This document shows, piece after piece, positions 23,559-35,935 of a stretch of DNA of 64,000 nucleotides (positions within the stretch are counted from its first letter, which is position 1; each line of letters starts with the position of its first letter). The DNA is from Taiwanofungus camphoratus (taxonomy: Eukaryota; Basidiomycota; Agaricomycetes; Polyporales; Taiwanofungaceae): positions 2,604,001-2,668,000 of the forward strand of contig CP021223.1 in the NCBI GenBank assembly GCA_003999685.1. The letters are read 5' to 3'. Both the position numbers and the translations under genes were made by a program. The notes below the pieces were generated by a model, which worked only from the letters and a program-made list of their open reading frames with translations, had not been told where the DNA came from and made no database searches.

Positions 23559-25062
23559 TTAATTGACCTCCTCTTCCCCGCATTTGTTCTCCTCCACGTC
23601 CACGGCCTTGACCTCAACCTTGTCCATGAGATCTGGTGTTTTGACCTGGAGGACGGGTGATACCAGTGTTGTTCGCATTTTCTTGCGTTTGACGGACTCT
23701 GTCAGCGTGACGCTCAGCCCCATCGTATTTAGGGCCATACCAGTCTTCTGCTTTAGGAAAAGGGCAATCTCAGGTTGGGTGAGTGTCGACTTTACATAGC
23801 TGACATTCCACTCCTTTGGCGATTGCAAGTTTGACCAGGCCTATCCAGTACTCGTCCATATGAATAAGGCATAGGTAGTGTTTATGTTCTTCTAGGTCCA
23901 TTGTGATTGGTTTTCCCCATAGTTGGGCAATGGTCACAGGGTCCCCTAGGGCATCGGTGTTGTGGATAAGAGTGATCGTGAATGATTGGGTCGCACGGAC
24001 CACATGGTCATTTGCAGAGTCAGGGATCCCAGCCTTTGCCATAATTTTGTCAACTAGGTAGTGGAATTGGTTATTTTGCCATAATTTGTGTTTGATGGTA
24101 GTTAGAATTGCATTAGTGGCCTGCACTGAAACCCCATCCCCAGTGAAGTTACAGATGACCCAGGACCAAACTGCGGGGTCAATACGAAGAACATTAAAGG
24201 TGACACGGGAGTCAATTGCAAATGTTTGTTAAAATAGAAGAAAGTTACGAAGACGTTCAGATCCTCCAGTCAGAAACAGGGTCCAGGGCTTTCCAAACTT
24301 GTCCTTCTTATCTGTTGGACCTTTCCACGTGGGCATAATGATCTGAACACCATCGGTATCGGGGCTTCTCTTGTCAGTTTGAGTTGGGGTCAGAGACACC
24401 TCATTTGAGGTGGTGACAGTGAATTCCTCTTCCTGAGCTACTTTGTCTGTGGTTTCATGCTCATTGAATTGGAGGGTGCTTAAGAAAGCCAGAATGTCGC
24501 GATTGAGATGAGGCTGAGATTTGAAGAGATTGTTGCCTGCACCATAGAAAAGTATCGCTAGGAATGAACCTGGGGACTCAGAGATCTTTGAGCTTTGTTC
24601 AGGGTGTACATTACCCATGATCTTATCGTAGGATACCACCAGTTTGTTGAAGATAGCATCTGTGTATGCTGTGTGTGAGCGTGGGAGGGGATTGGGGGTT
24701 GGGCCAGCTCGAGTTTTTTGGTGATGGGGGTCATGACTAACATCAGTGGGTGGTGCTAAGGGATCAGGCCAGTCGTAGATGTCTGGTTCAGCAGGGGACA
24801 TGGTGGTTGTTCTCTTTGGGAGATTGCGTGTTTCACGAGGCCAGGCTGCAGGGTCGTTGTTCACAGGGGATGTGTGTTCTCGTGGGGGGAGGGTTTCAAC
24901 AAGCGCAGCAGTTTTCCCTGTTTCAGTCCGTGACCATTTGACTGCCCACTCAGGCACAGTTTCAGAGGGCGTCGGTGGGGGTGGAGAAAACAGGGTGACT
25001 GTTGTGAGAGATGTTAAAGATGCGAAGGGTGTGGCCACAAGCGCGTTGGAAGGGCGGGTCTA
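23559..25062 (-). pseudogene. LINE ORF1 (Gag-like, CCHC zinc knuckle), degenerate
   Basis: Minus-strand open sequence begins after a TAG near 25,062 and has a Pro/Thr-rich N-terminal half. It is broken by a TAA at 24229-24231 (probably from CAA) and continues with a conserved-looking region ending in a CX2CX4HX4C zinc knuckle (CQLCKVDTHPT-stop-DC, 23,765-23,810) in which one codon has become TGA. After the knuckle comes an Arg/Gly-rich tail. ORF1 proteins of Tad-like LINEs bind the element RNA. The inserted LTR-like copy lies directly downstream at 23,550. Confidence 0.65.
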
Positions 25063-25827
25063 AGGGGACTGACTGTCTCATCTTTATAGTCAGGAATCCT
25101 TTGTTGTGGGGACCTTGAAAGTGGCGCTATCGTCCATTGTACCTCCTGCATCAGGATGTCAAAGCTGATGGGGGGCTCATTGAGCTTTGTGGGTGAGGAG
25201 TTTAGTGGTGTGTGTGCTGTTGGGCCACTTGTGGTTGCTATTGGGGGTGGCTACACTGCTGAGGGCTATGGTGCCACTCAGGGCCTGTGGTTGGGCTCAA
25301 TGATGGCCATAGAGGCTCTTATTTTCCTCCCAGTATGCCAGAGAAGGTGGTCTGTTAGTCAACGTGTGGTTGCTAGTCATAGTCTGTCTGGGCTGCATGG
25401 AGGAGGAGAGTTGTCTAAAGTATGTGGCCAGTGAGTGAAGTGGCATATGGCGCTGGGGCTGCACATCATTTGACGTCGAGGACGTGCTCAGTGCTAGGAG
25501 CAGCATTTAGGGTCTGCATATGGTCGATGTGGGAGGGATGGGATGTGAGCTTTGTAGCGTGCACAGCATCTAGCATGTTTGGGTGGGGTAGGAGCTGAGC
25601 TCCAGTCAGTGTGGTATATGAGTGGACACTCACTGCGTTCCGCTGCTCGGTGTCATCGCACTCAACGGTCACCGTACTTGGTTCCAGTTTCCACCCTGGC
25701 TTGCCAGGACTTGTACAGTCTGTTAGCTACCCCGCGTTGCGGGTCATAGTCTCCTCGGGCCGCGTAGAGGCCGACTGCCGGCCCACCATGGTGGTGGTCC
25801 TTATCCAAGGAGTTCCCTGCTGCAATT

Positions 25828-27087
25828 CGTAGACTAAGTTCAGATACTGTGGAGCTGCAAAGACGTAAAGACATCGTTATCAGCATGGCATATCCGTAAC
25901 ACTAGTCTTCAAGCATCTACGTTATGACTGCATCGCGAACTCATGCCACAGATGAAGGCATTGTGAGATTCCAAACTTGAAATTCATATCATTGTGTGTC
26001 GGCCATAGTAGCATAATCTTCACCCTATAGGGTGCTGGGCAATTATACAAACAAACATTTCAAGCGTGGTGATTCATCTGAAACTTCGGCATTTGAGATC
26101 ACACCTCAGCATAACATCTGCGCTCACTTGGCTTTTCTCCTTCCAGCCCGGAACAGCATGACATAAAAATCTAGAACGCAACCAAGATGCTAACTGGATG
26201 AACCCATTAAATCAGAAGATGCAGCATGATACATACCCACGAGGCTATAACGACCCTGCATTCTCGTCCCTGATAGAAGTCCAGCCGTTTACAGAACAAT
26301 GGGTAAGAAGTCACAGCAAAGCGCCAAAAGACAATGGGCAAAAACCACGATCGACACGCGGTCACGTGATGCTTTCTTCTCGTGGAAAGCAAATTCGAGT
26401 CTCATCAAGTCAGTAATAAAAGAGCATCTTTACATTCTCGGAGAAAATATATACAAGCACACGCAAAGCAATGCGACTTTGTTGTACACTATAGCACGAT
26501 TATACGGGCAGCCAGCACAGTAAACGAAAACAAGAGGAAGCATGATAAGACAGAGCAGATCACGGTGTCAAATTGCCAGATAACATCGTGATGTGCGGCG
26601 GGGCGTGTATCAGAGAAGCCTCCGTCAGAGATGAACGTTGCAGAACAATGCGACTTTTCCAGGAGATGCGATGAGACGAGGCCCGAGGCCCAGAGATGCG
26701 AGAGGTGGGAAGAAAGGACATGCGACTAGCGCTAGATGAGCAAACGGCGCCAGGAGGCGGCCGAAAGAGCAAGACGGAACAACTTGAAAGCAACACGACG
26801 AGCACGAACATGACGGAGATATGGAACAAGAGGATAATGAGGTCGTTCGTGGCCGAGTAGAGGATAGGAATTGGGATACAGATGACGAAAATTGGAAGAA
26901 ATGGGAGTGAAAGCATGTCCAAGTGAACGAGAAGGAATAGATTCTAGACAAGCAGGAAAGTCAGTAAAGATCATCGTCCATGGAGGGCTAGAACGAGTAC
27001 TGACAATGAATAACCCAAAGAGCATCGAGTACACTTTTTGTTCGTTCATGCATGCGTTCGTGAAAGTTCGTAACTGTGCAGTTGTGT
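25828..27087. other. Region downstream of the HMG-box gene, no gene seen
   Basis: About 1.26 kb. The part at 26,630-27,050 is pyrimidine-rich on the minus strand and probably belongs to the 3' UTR of the HMG-box gene. The open frames there are Ser/Phe/Cys-rich low-complexity translations without family motifs. Confidence 0.45.
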
Positions 27088-28831
27088 TTAGTTCGCGGAC
27101 ACACCCCAAGGCTGCAGTGCCGCGTGCTCTACAGGGCTATCCGGAATAGGAGAGTAAGATTGGGCAGGCCTCCAGCTGCCCGCAACACGGCGCGTTGACG
27201 CGTTCGCGGCACCCGACGGAGGCACGTATGGAGCGGACCTCGAAGAAGTAGACGGGACCACGGGCATTGATTGCGAGTGTGGCGGTGCTGCAGGGCGTGA
27301 GGGCGCAGTGGGAAATTGAGGTTGAAGCTCGACCGAGCCTGCATCAAGATTGAGAAATTGCATCAGAGACTCTTGACTTGTGTTATGCTGCTGATCCAGT
27401 TCCTGAGGCATGCCGAAGAATGCGGGCAGCGAGGGGTCCACAGTGCTCGAATCAGTGGAGAAGTCAGAGGCACCAGGGAGCGTTGAGAAGTCAAGATTGT
27501 CAAGGAGCTGAGAGAATTGCGCAAACTGGGCCTGCTCTTCGTCGCCGTAAAGCGGGTCCAAAGACACGTCAATCTGAGGTGGAGGATCGAAAAGGAACGA
27601 GTCCTGGTGGATACCGGTAAGTTGGAAGACTGATGGATCTGTCGTTGCCGACATCATCGCTTGCAGGAGGCTGTCGTTTCCTTCCTCCATGTCCCAGTTG
27701 GGCGGAAGTACCGGCAGGTCAAGCTGGACTAGCTCCTGAACGGGGAAGTGTCAGCGAAGATGAGGTACACGCGAGCGCTAGGTTACACACGTCTCCAATG
27801 GGCAAGCTTTGCGCAGGCGCACTCTGCTCGAAGTCAAAGCTCCACTGCTGAGCAGGAGAATCGGCCACCGCCGACGCATTGTTGCTCGCGTCTGCTACCG
27901 GGCCAAGCTGTTGTGCATGTGGCGCCGACCACGCGTTTTGCGCCGGTGCAGGTAGGTGCTGTTGGTTCGACGTGGAAGCAGACGCGTCGGCCGGAGCAGG
28001 AGGTGGCAACATCGCGTTGTACGACGCGTGACGCGACGTTGAGGTTCCGCTGCTCTCATTCACAACTGTGAGATCCTGAAAGCTTGAGGATGCCTGAGGC
28101 GACGATGATGTCGACCCAGCCTGATAGTATGGTCCGTGTTGACTATCTGAAGTGAGAGGACTTGGCGAGTCTGATGGTGACGACGCAGCAGAAAGCGGTG
28201 GAGACGGTCCCGCAGGACCATAAGCGACATGCGGGGCATAGTAGGGGGAGTGAACCGCGGGCATGAACGGCATCATGTAGGGAATATGACGCGTCTTGCT
28301 CTTTTTCGCCTCCTCCTTTGCACGCTCCTTCGCAGCCCGCTTCTCTTCTCGTAGCCGCGCCTTGTCTTCCTTCTTCATGGGCTGGAAGCGATAGTGGGGG
28401 TAGAGAGCGTGATGTTCGGCTTTCTTCATGTCGGCGAGTCGTTCGTATTCGGCGCGCACTTCATTGCTTTCAGCCTTCCACATTTCCGAGATGAGCTTGG
28501 AAACCTCAGCCTGGGCTCTCTTGGGCTGCCCCGGAGGGCCTGGGGGAATCTGGTGCAGTTTGTCCGAGCGATACAGAATCCATGCATTTGGTGGCCGAGG
28601 CGGTTGAAGGGGATCAGCACGCGCGGTCTGTCTTGGAGGTACGCGTGAGGGCCCTGCCATGACGTCGGGCAGGGTTGGGATGTGAAGTAGTGTTGATAAT
28701 GGCAATTGTAGTTCGGCGTTTGGAGGAAAACGAAGGATATCTTGAACGGCGTAGATGGGTGAAGAAGGTAGGAAGGGACTAAGAGGTTCGTGCCGTGGAA
28801 AAGTGGTTGAATCCATCCAATGTTGTGGCAT
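27088..28831 (-). CDS. HMG-box transcription factor (MATA_HMG/SOX-like)
   Basis: This is a nuclear DNA-binding protein with one HMG box of the sequence-specific (MATA/SOX) type. Two exons, 28831-27791 and 27735-27088, encode 562 aa. The box spans about residues 80-160, with PRPPNAWILYRSDKLHQIPP, KLISEMWKAESNEVRAEYE and HALYPHYRFQPMKKEDK. A basic stretch rich in K, R, E and A follows (about 160-185) and may serve as a nuclear signal. The remaining ~370 residues are Ser/Pro/Ala/Gln-rich and low in complexity, typical of fungal activation regions. The first in-frame ATG gives MPQHWMDST; an upstream GTG extension was not accepted. Relatives in mushrooms include sexual-development and stress regulators, but no pheromone, receptor or homeodomain gene lies nearby, so nothing here marks a mating-type locus. 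Confidence 0.85.
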
Positions 28832-30130
28832 TGTCTTGCTTTGTGGGTCCGCAGTCCCTGGGCCACCGAAATCAGTGACCACGCGTCTACCACGCCGCGT
28901 TCCGTTCTGGCGAGCAAGTGAATCTAGCCAATACTCACCGCTGCCTTCTGCACAATGCCAGGAGCTGCTCGGGGTGGATAGCAGGGTGTGTGCGCTGTCA
29001 GGATGAGTGCGCGCCACTAGTACTCATATCCCCCACGCGCGAGTGGCACACGTACACAAACCTTCCTTTTTGTCTTCCAGTCGTCGCCGGCCGTCGACGC
29101 TATGCCATTGGGAGCATGAGCGACTTTGAGCTAAATGTCTAGAGCTAGAATAAAGGCCTTGATCTACGACTTGTGAGTCGTGCTGCGGTTGCACCGTCCA
29201 TGGCCGTTGGAATTCACATCGATCATCTTACGCCACAACCTGAGCAACTTGTGCAGTATGCAGATCATCGAGTACGTGGAGACTTTTGACCATCTGCAGC
29301 TCACAGGTCATTTTATGGTGTTACAAAAACCTCCTACAGCGAAACAAAGGACTATCTGCCGTATTGTACAACAATCCTCAATGGGATATCTCTGCCTTCG
29401 CAGCGGGAGTTACGTATAGCTTAGCATTGTCTCACAGCAGAGGGCCCTAGCTGTGCAGCGTCCAAATTCTGACAACTTTCTATTATTCATGGGCCAAGCT
29501 ATACCTTATGGGTATTGGATACACTATTGTCTCGATGCAATGAGGCTATAAACCCTTCACAGAACATTACACTGTCTGCCTCAGTCAGCGAGAAATAGCT
29601 AAAATGTGTTCTAAGGGGCTTGTGGCGAACACTTTGAAAGTCATACATCACACAAGCTGAGACAGAACCGTGCACGCAATGTGCGAAGATGTCTTTTGAT
29701 ACATAAGGTAAGCAGTAAAGGACACACCCACCCACAACGGGGAAAACGAGACGAGGACCAGGACGATGTGGTAGCAATATACGGGAGACAAAACCGCGGG
29801 CAAATCGTACAAGTACAAGCCGGATTGTGATGAAACCGAGACCGTGTCGAGTGAAACGAGCCAGGACGAAAACGACGAGTGCTACCAGAAAGGACGGACG
29901 ATGATAAGGAGCGATGTGGATGAGTGGGTCAGGCAAAAAACGCGAGTGCATTGGAATACATTGAAGTCATGACGGACGTGTTCATGGAAAAAGAGACCAT
30001 GAGACAGCAATAAGGTAACAAGTAGCAGGCATGGGTGAAAGAGGAAGGAAGCTCAGGTCCTGCAAAGCATAACAACGTAGTTAGGACTTCAACACAATCA
30101 TATCACTGGCATCAACTAACCATGAGGAAC
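28832..30130. other. Intergenic region between HMG-box and RRM genes
   Basis: About 1.3 kb. The portion next to 28,832 is the HMG-box promoter. The portion 29,500-29,990 is strongly pyrimidine-rich on the minus strand and is probably the 3' UTR of the RRM gene. No gene is supported. Confidence 0.45.
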
Positions 30131-31042
30131 TTAATACTGGGGAGCACCGCCGTACCCGCCACCATTGTAGCTGTTGAAGCCGCCCTGGCCGTAGCCCTGC
30201 TGGCCCCCGCCGTATCCACCTGTGCATCAAAAGCCAAGTCAGCCATGAACATCTCGACCATCATGGTGCGCCGTCGCAACCTTGCTGGCCATATCCACCA
30301 CCTGGCATACTGTACCCACCTCCTCCACCATAGCCTCCACCGCCTGCTGGGGATGAGAATCAGTGCTGTGTATCAGCCAAACATAGATCACTTGCCGGAG
30401 TATCCTCCACCGGAGTAGCCGCCGTTGCCACCACCACCGGAGTAGCCTAACATTCGAACAATTATTCAGATATCAGGCAGGAGAGTTCTAAGTTTCTGAC
30501 CTCCGCCTCCGCCTCCACCTCCACCACGAGCGTTGGCGAGGTTGACCTTGATCCGCCTACCATCGAGCTCTTGCTCGTTGAGGTTGGTAATGGCAGACTG
30601 AGCTTCCATGCCACTGCTGTAAGTGACGAAGCCAAAACCACGAGAGCGACCAGTATCGCGATCGCGCATCACGATCGACTACACGAGGCAATTAGCTCAC
30701 AAAACTGGGGACACCCAACAACTGCTCATTGCAATATGCTATGCACAGCCACTAGTTGATGATAAACGGACGCGTACATCGAGAATTTGCCCATAAGCGG
30801 AAAACGCCTAAAAACATAAATTTCGCGATAGACACGAGACATCAGACACGAACGAGACAGACGCAACGCCGCAACGTCACGCCAAAAAATCAAACTGACT
30901 TGGCGCAGGGAATCATCGGTCGTATTCCAACTCAAGTTGCTACAGGGACACGGAGATGCTATCAGTTGCGTTCTCCTAAAATACAGGAGGAACGCCCGGG
31001 AAGGTACGACGAAACTGACCCAACGTAAACCTTTGCAGACAT
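30131..31042 (-). CDS. Glycine-rich RNA-binding protein (single RRM, GRP/CIRBP type)
   Basis: These are small RNA-binding proteins of the cold-inducible/glycine-rich class that act in RNA processing or stability. Minus-strand exons start 31042-31020, 30939-30900, 30807-30778, 30678-30501, 30446-30396 and 30343 down, with a last exon ending in a TAA at 30131. The RRM covers residues 1-80: RNP2 is KVYVGNLSW and RNP1 is RSRGFGFVTY, joined by TTDDSLRQAFSAYGQILD. The C-terminal half is Gly/Tyr/Ser-rich (GGYSGGG and GGYGGGQQGYGQGG repeats) and ends in GGAPQY. The intron after exon 5 uses a GC donor (GCAAGT); only this choice keeps the glycine-rich frame. The three first exons are 23, 40 and 30 nt, small but fully in frame. 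Confidence 0.88.
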
Positions 31043-31602
31043 GATTGATTCTGGTACGATAATACAGTAGAACCGAGGACCTTTTGAAACTTTGAAACGA
31101 AGATCGAACGAAACCGAAACCCGGACGCAGAACCGACGAGCAAGTAAAGAGGAGAGGGGTTGAGAAAAGGTCCGCCCGCTCTTGCCTCAATTTTATATCA
31201 TCTGCATCGTTTCAAACTCCGGATCTAAACCCTAACTTTCCACACTTCTCCGAATTCTAGGCCTTCTACGCCGCTTCTATTTGGGGCCCCGACCCATTTA
31301 TAGGTATCGAACGTGCCTTATATGGAACCTCATCATGACCCCAGAAAATATCAAATCCATATTTATTTGAATTTGCCTACTTTTACAACGATAAGCAAAG
31401 ATGCATAATAGCGATGTACCGGTCAAAACTTGAAAAAAGATGCGCGACAGATTGTGGTGGACACTACTAGTGGAGATGGTGGGAATGTGAAAAGGGTTCA
31501 TTACTACAATAGCTCCGCTCGTGCCAGGTCGTGAGGTGAAGAAAAAAATCGTGACAATTTCGTGAGGATGGGCCGATGCCTAGGTCAAGGCCGCCGACGG
31601 AC
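31043..31602. other. Intergenic region (RRM gene promoter; HMT1-like gene 3' side)
   Basis: About 560 bases between two minus-strand genes. It holds the promoter and leader of the RRM gene and the 3' flank of the ABC transporter gene. No gene is supported. Confidence 0.45.
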
Positions 31603-34600
31603 TCATACAACACTCTTCCTCTTTGTATCCTTCTTCTCCTTCTCTTTCTTCTTGCTCTTGGCTTTGCCGATTTCACTCGAGACACTGGCGGTGGGACTCT
31701 CCCTCGCGTCCCTCGAGCTGTTGTCGTCTTTGGATGCAGACGTGCCCTCACGCTTCAGGCCAGAAAAAATCCCGGCCATTTTTGGAATGGAAGAGCTCGA
31801 TTCCTGGCGCCGGGTGGTAGAGATCCTCCGTGCTAGACGTTGAATACCTTGAGTCGAGAGTGTCCTCTTGCGTTTGCCCTCCGTTTCCGGATTCGGAGTT
31901 CCTGCACGCGGGGGCGTCTGGGTGTCCTGGAAAGTAACGCCAGCAGTCTGGGGGGTCTGTGGAGTAGATACTCCATGTTGGGACGCAAGGTCATCAGAAG
32001 AGCCGGGGAATGCGATGGGACCTGGGCTATCAGCCGCAGGGAACGCGACCGGCGTCCCACCGTTAGCATCGGGAGTTGCCTGGCCATCAGAACTGGGAAA
32101 TGCCACAGCTGAAGATGGGTCAGATATGACTGCGACCGAATCTTCGATTCCAGGCTCGATTTCCGTGGGCGCACTTGCCGTCTCGGGATCCGAGGAAGGG
32201 AAGGCCACCGCGGCGCCCGCGGCAACTTCCGTGGGAGCTTCTTCAACAACCTGCTCTTGTACAATTTCGGCAGCTGCATTTTCTTCAGCCTGGCTCAACT
32301 CAGCTGCGACGACTTCATGAGCATCCAAGGTCGATACGTCTTGAGCAACAGTATCCACGACGACTGGCAACTCCTCTTGAGCGCTATCAGCTTCCACCTT
32401 CAAGGACGGCTCTTCCACAGAATAGCCAGAGATGTGTTCCTTCTGGTGAGAGTGGGAGGATGCGGCGTCTTCGGTGCCCTGTATCTGTGCAGCCCACATG
32501 TTCGCGAAAATGCCGTTAAGCGCAAGCAACTCGCTATGCGTTCCTTGTTCCACGATCTGACCATCCTTGAGGACAAGAATCCTGAAAGAGGTATCAGCGT
32601 GGGTGTTTCTCCTACATACTCACAAAACGCACAAGTCAGCAGACGCAATCGTCTAAAATCGATCAGTGATCAATACAATATGGTCCAAATTTCATGATAC
32701 AATTACGTACCGAAAGACGATGGGCAATTGATAAAGAGGAACGTCCTTCCACGAGATGTTGAAGAGCCTTCTGGATGTCTTTCTCGGTCGCGGTGTCCAG
32801 AGCACTGCATACACCTTGTCAGTATCCCGAGTCACACGATCACCTGCACATAACAGCTCACCTAGTAGCCTCATCTAATAACAAAACGGGAGGGTTCTTG
32901 AGCAAAGTCCTGGCAATGGCGACGCGCTGCTTCTCTCCCCCACTCAGCCTGACCCCGCGCTCCCCAACTTTCGTTTCATAACCGTCAGGGAAACTCGTGA
33001 TTCTATCATGCATCTGTGCAGCCTTCGCAGCAGCCTCTATCTCTTCTACAGAGGCGCCGAACTTGCCATAGCTGTGTTTCCCGGTGAGCCTATGGATCCT
33101 GAACATTGCAAGCATACATACCCAATGTTGTATGCGATGCTGGAGTTAAACAAAACAGAATCTTGCGGCACCACACCAATCGCCTTCCTTAAACTTGCCT
33201 GGGTAACGTCTCGGACATCTTGACCATCAATGAGGATGCGACCGTCGCCCTCTTTCAGGTCGTAGAATCGGTACAGGAGCCGCAAGATAGTCGACTTCCC
33301 AGCACCCGACTCGCCTACTAACGCAACAGATGAGCCTTTAGGCACTTTGAACGAGACGCCGCTCAACGCCGGAGTACGACCGTCATATGAGAAGCTGACG
33401 TTATCTATGATTGAATCTTTTCAGTCGTTGCTGATGCAATAATATTGAAGCCATTTACCGAACTCGATCTCTCCGCTGTCCACAACAAGATCTGGAGCAT
33501 TTGGCTTATCATTGACATCGGTCGGTTCGCTGAGCAGCTTCAACAGCCTCTCGGTATCGACCAGGGTCTGGTTAATGGAACGATAAATAGTGCCGAACAT
33601 GTTCAGTGGCCCGTAAAGCTATGGGGGTCCAGATCAGACCAGATCTCGTTGGCACCCGATGAAGACACGCACCTGAGCAAGGTAAGTAACGAAGAAGACA
33701 AATTGGTACGGTTCCGATTGTCCCTGCGTGACACGGAGCGCGACGATCATAGATCCAACGAGAAGACCCAAAGTCTAATACAACTATCAACATCAGAAAC
33801 GCATGTAGATGCATGAGGAAAACACACGATGATGAAATTTTGTACAAGATTAAGCAAGTTGAGAGACACTAGACAAAACAACGATAAACACGAATGCATG
33901 CAGATATTTCTGATCCAACATACCAATTACTTTGTATTCCATAGCCTGGTATTGGCGAATCGCATCACGATACCGTTCTCCTTCGTGCTGCTCACCGCCA
34001 AAGTATTTCACCGTCTCATAATTGAGAAGACAATCGGTGTGAATACCACGTGTGACCTGTCGAGATCGAGGATGCATGGCATTAAGGTTCAGTTTGTGAT
34101 GAGGACATCGAATGACGTACCACGTCGCGCTCGACCATCTGTCTCCGCAATCGTGTCCGCCATCTGGTCAACGTGATACTAGCCACAACTGCAGAAAACG
34201 TCAGTGCATCTTCTGCCAGACGAACTTCGTAAGCACTTACTATAAGTTGCCATCACGAGAGCTATGACTAGCGTGAGTGTCCACTCGAAATAGATGACAA
34301 AGAGGACGAGGGCTACGCCAATGTCCAAGAACGTTGGGACAATATTGAATAGAAGCAACTATAGTAAATACTTAGATCATGGCATCGCAACGCAAAGCGG
34401 GACACTCTCACTTCAAAGGCACGGTTAATAGCGGCTCCGCGATCTAAGATGCGCAGAATCTCGCCAGTCTTACGGCGCAGATGGAAAGCGAAAGACAGAT
34501 TCAGAAGATGATCGAAGGAAAGTTGCGACATCTCTGCGAGACTTGGCATGAACATATGAGCGAGAAAGGCATGGGCATGAATACTGACCTCGATCAGAGT

Positions 34601-35935
34601 ATTGCATTACCGGAGCCCATAGAGCCTGTTAGGATATGAATTAAAATCTGGTAGAAAATATCCAATTTGAGATACGCACTTCACGTAGGGCAGCCAGTCC
34701 ACCGCTACCTTGCAAAAACCGTAACCCAACATATGCGAAGAGATACAACCATAGCACGTTTGTATACGAGCCCTCCTCGAACAAATGTACGAGTTCTGCG
34801 AAAACAAAAGGCACCATGATATTCACGATGCGACCTACTACGACTACAACGATACAAAGCAACTGCAAAGATAGTTGAGTGACATAAAATACAGATCCCA
34901 AGATCACACGACATACTGCAAGCATCTGGAGGGCGAAGCTCTTGGAAGGCCAGAGATATGGAGAAATGTGCTTGATCCTGGCGATTATCTCTTTCCAGGA
35001 TGGATCAAGTGCGATATCCTCCTTCGATGCCTATCGACGATATACAATTAGAATTCGAGGCAACCACACGCGTGCACATTCAAGACACTCACTTTGCCTT
35101 TAGAAGGAGAAGCACGAGAATGAGAAGGCGCAGGAGTATGTGTGCGCGTAGTAGGTCCTGACACTTGCAGGAGTGATCTTGTAGGTCTAAAGGTACCATA
35201 TTTGCTCATTTCTGCAGATACCGGGGATAGACCGGTAGAAGGCGTGGCAGCATCCCCGGCTGGCAGGAGGAGACTAGTATCGGTGGGGCCAGCCTCATCC
35301 CCGTTTTGAATAGGTTCGAAAGCAACACGCGGAAAAAACAGGGCGGCCACCAGCGGCGCAAGTAGAAGGATGCGGAAGGCCGGAAAAACAAAATGAAGGA
35401 CGAGAAAAACTGACAGAGGGGCTGAAAATATCCAAAACCATGATGAACACTTGAACATAGGTCAAATTTACACATTGCACGCACATTTGAGAGACAGGCC
35501 AAGCATTACGACTTGTGCGAGATCCAATGCTAAAGCGGCAGTGAAACAGGCCTTTAGTCTCTTCAATGACCAAACGTCAACGCCCTGAATGTCCTTCCAA
35601 GCACCCAGAGCGGCCAGTCCTGCGAAAGCTGCGACACCCAGGATAGCATTGATTTCAATGCCTGTGTACTCCGGCCATGTTCTGCGCAGGATAGCATAGA
35701 CAACAAATGTAATGCCATCAAGGAAGAAAGTGAGAGCCGATAGAGACAGAAGAACAAGAATAAGAGCCCGACGAGGCGTACGGGTAGCGACGACGACAGG
35801 TGTGATAGGGGAAGGAGATTGCTGAGGGGCTGGATGAGTGAATGCGACGGACAGAGTGGTTAACAGAACAAGCGCAGGCGAAATAACTCGTAGTACGAAG
35901 AGCGGCGATGTTGCCGCAGAGCTGGCTATGTTCAT
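31603..35935 (-). CDS. ABCB half-transporter, HMT1/ABCB6-like, with long C-terminal tail
   Basis: This is a half-size ABC transporter of the heavy-metal-tolerance (HMT1/ABCB6/ATM1) group, normally in vacuolar or other endomembranes, with thiol or porphyrin conjugates as known family substrates. The minus-strand gene has many exons. The N-terminal TMD0-type hydrophobic region (35,935-35,050) begins [13 protein letters not shown]. The transmembrane domain includes [11 protein letters not shown], a group signature (near 34,030). The nucleotide-binding domain has Walker [10 protein letters not shown] (near 33,310), the Q-loop [10 protein letters not shown], signature LSGGEKQR and Walker B VLLLDEAT (near 32,880), and [10 protein letters not shown] at its end. 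About 300 further residues follow: an acidic Ala/Glu/Val-rich region with four VAFPSSD-like repeats, then a basic Lys/Ser tail ending TKRKSVV. This extension is much longer than in typical family members. Exon limits inside the membrane domain were not fixed one by one. Confidence 0.85.

Larger units (their letters stand above)
13969..25827 (-). mobile_element. Full-length Tad1-like LINE (non-LTR retrotransposon) with target-site duplications
   Basis: The element reads on the minus strand from about 25,812 to 13,984. Its 3' end is a poly(A) tail, seen as 14 T's at 13982-13995. The 15-base sequence ttccctgctgcaatt lies directly outside both ends (13969-13983 and 25813-25827), the long target duplication typical of target-primed reverse transcription, so the 5' end is not truncated. 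Without the two inserted LTR-like copies the LINE is about 8.3 kb. It has a 5' leader of about 750 bases, a zinc-knuckle ORF1 and an ORF2 with endonuclease, reverse transcriptase, RNase H and zf-RVT regions. This order fits the fungal Tad1 clade. Several stop codons of the CGA/TGG/CAA-to-stop kind show it is no longer autonomous. Confidence 0.85.

Noticed and set aside
25156-25434. Plus-strand frame of 92 codons
   Set aside because: It lies in the LINE 5' leader on the opposite strand and is Gly/Val-rich without motifs.
26560-27109. Ser/Phe/Cys-rich minus-strand frames
   Set aside because: Pyrimidine-rich sequence following the HMG-box gene; best explained as 3' UTR.
27088-28831. Mating-type locus centred on the HMG-box gene
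   Set aside because: No homeodomain, pheromone, receptor or MIP gene nearby; single HMG-box genes are common in basidiomycetes.
29499-29951. 150-codon minus-strand frame, partly hydrophobic
   Set aside because: Pyrimidine-rich region right after the RRM gene stop; apparent hydrophobicity follows from composition.
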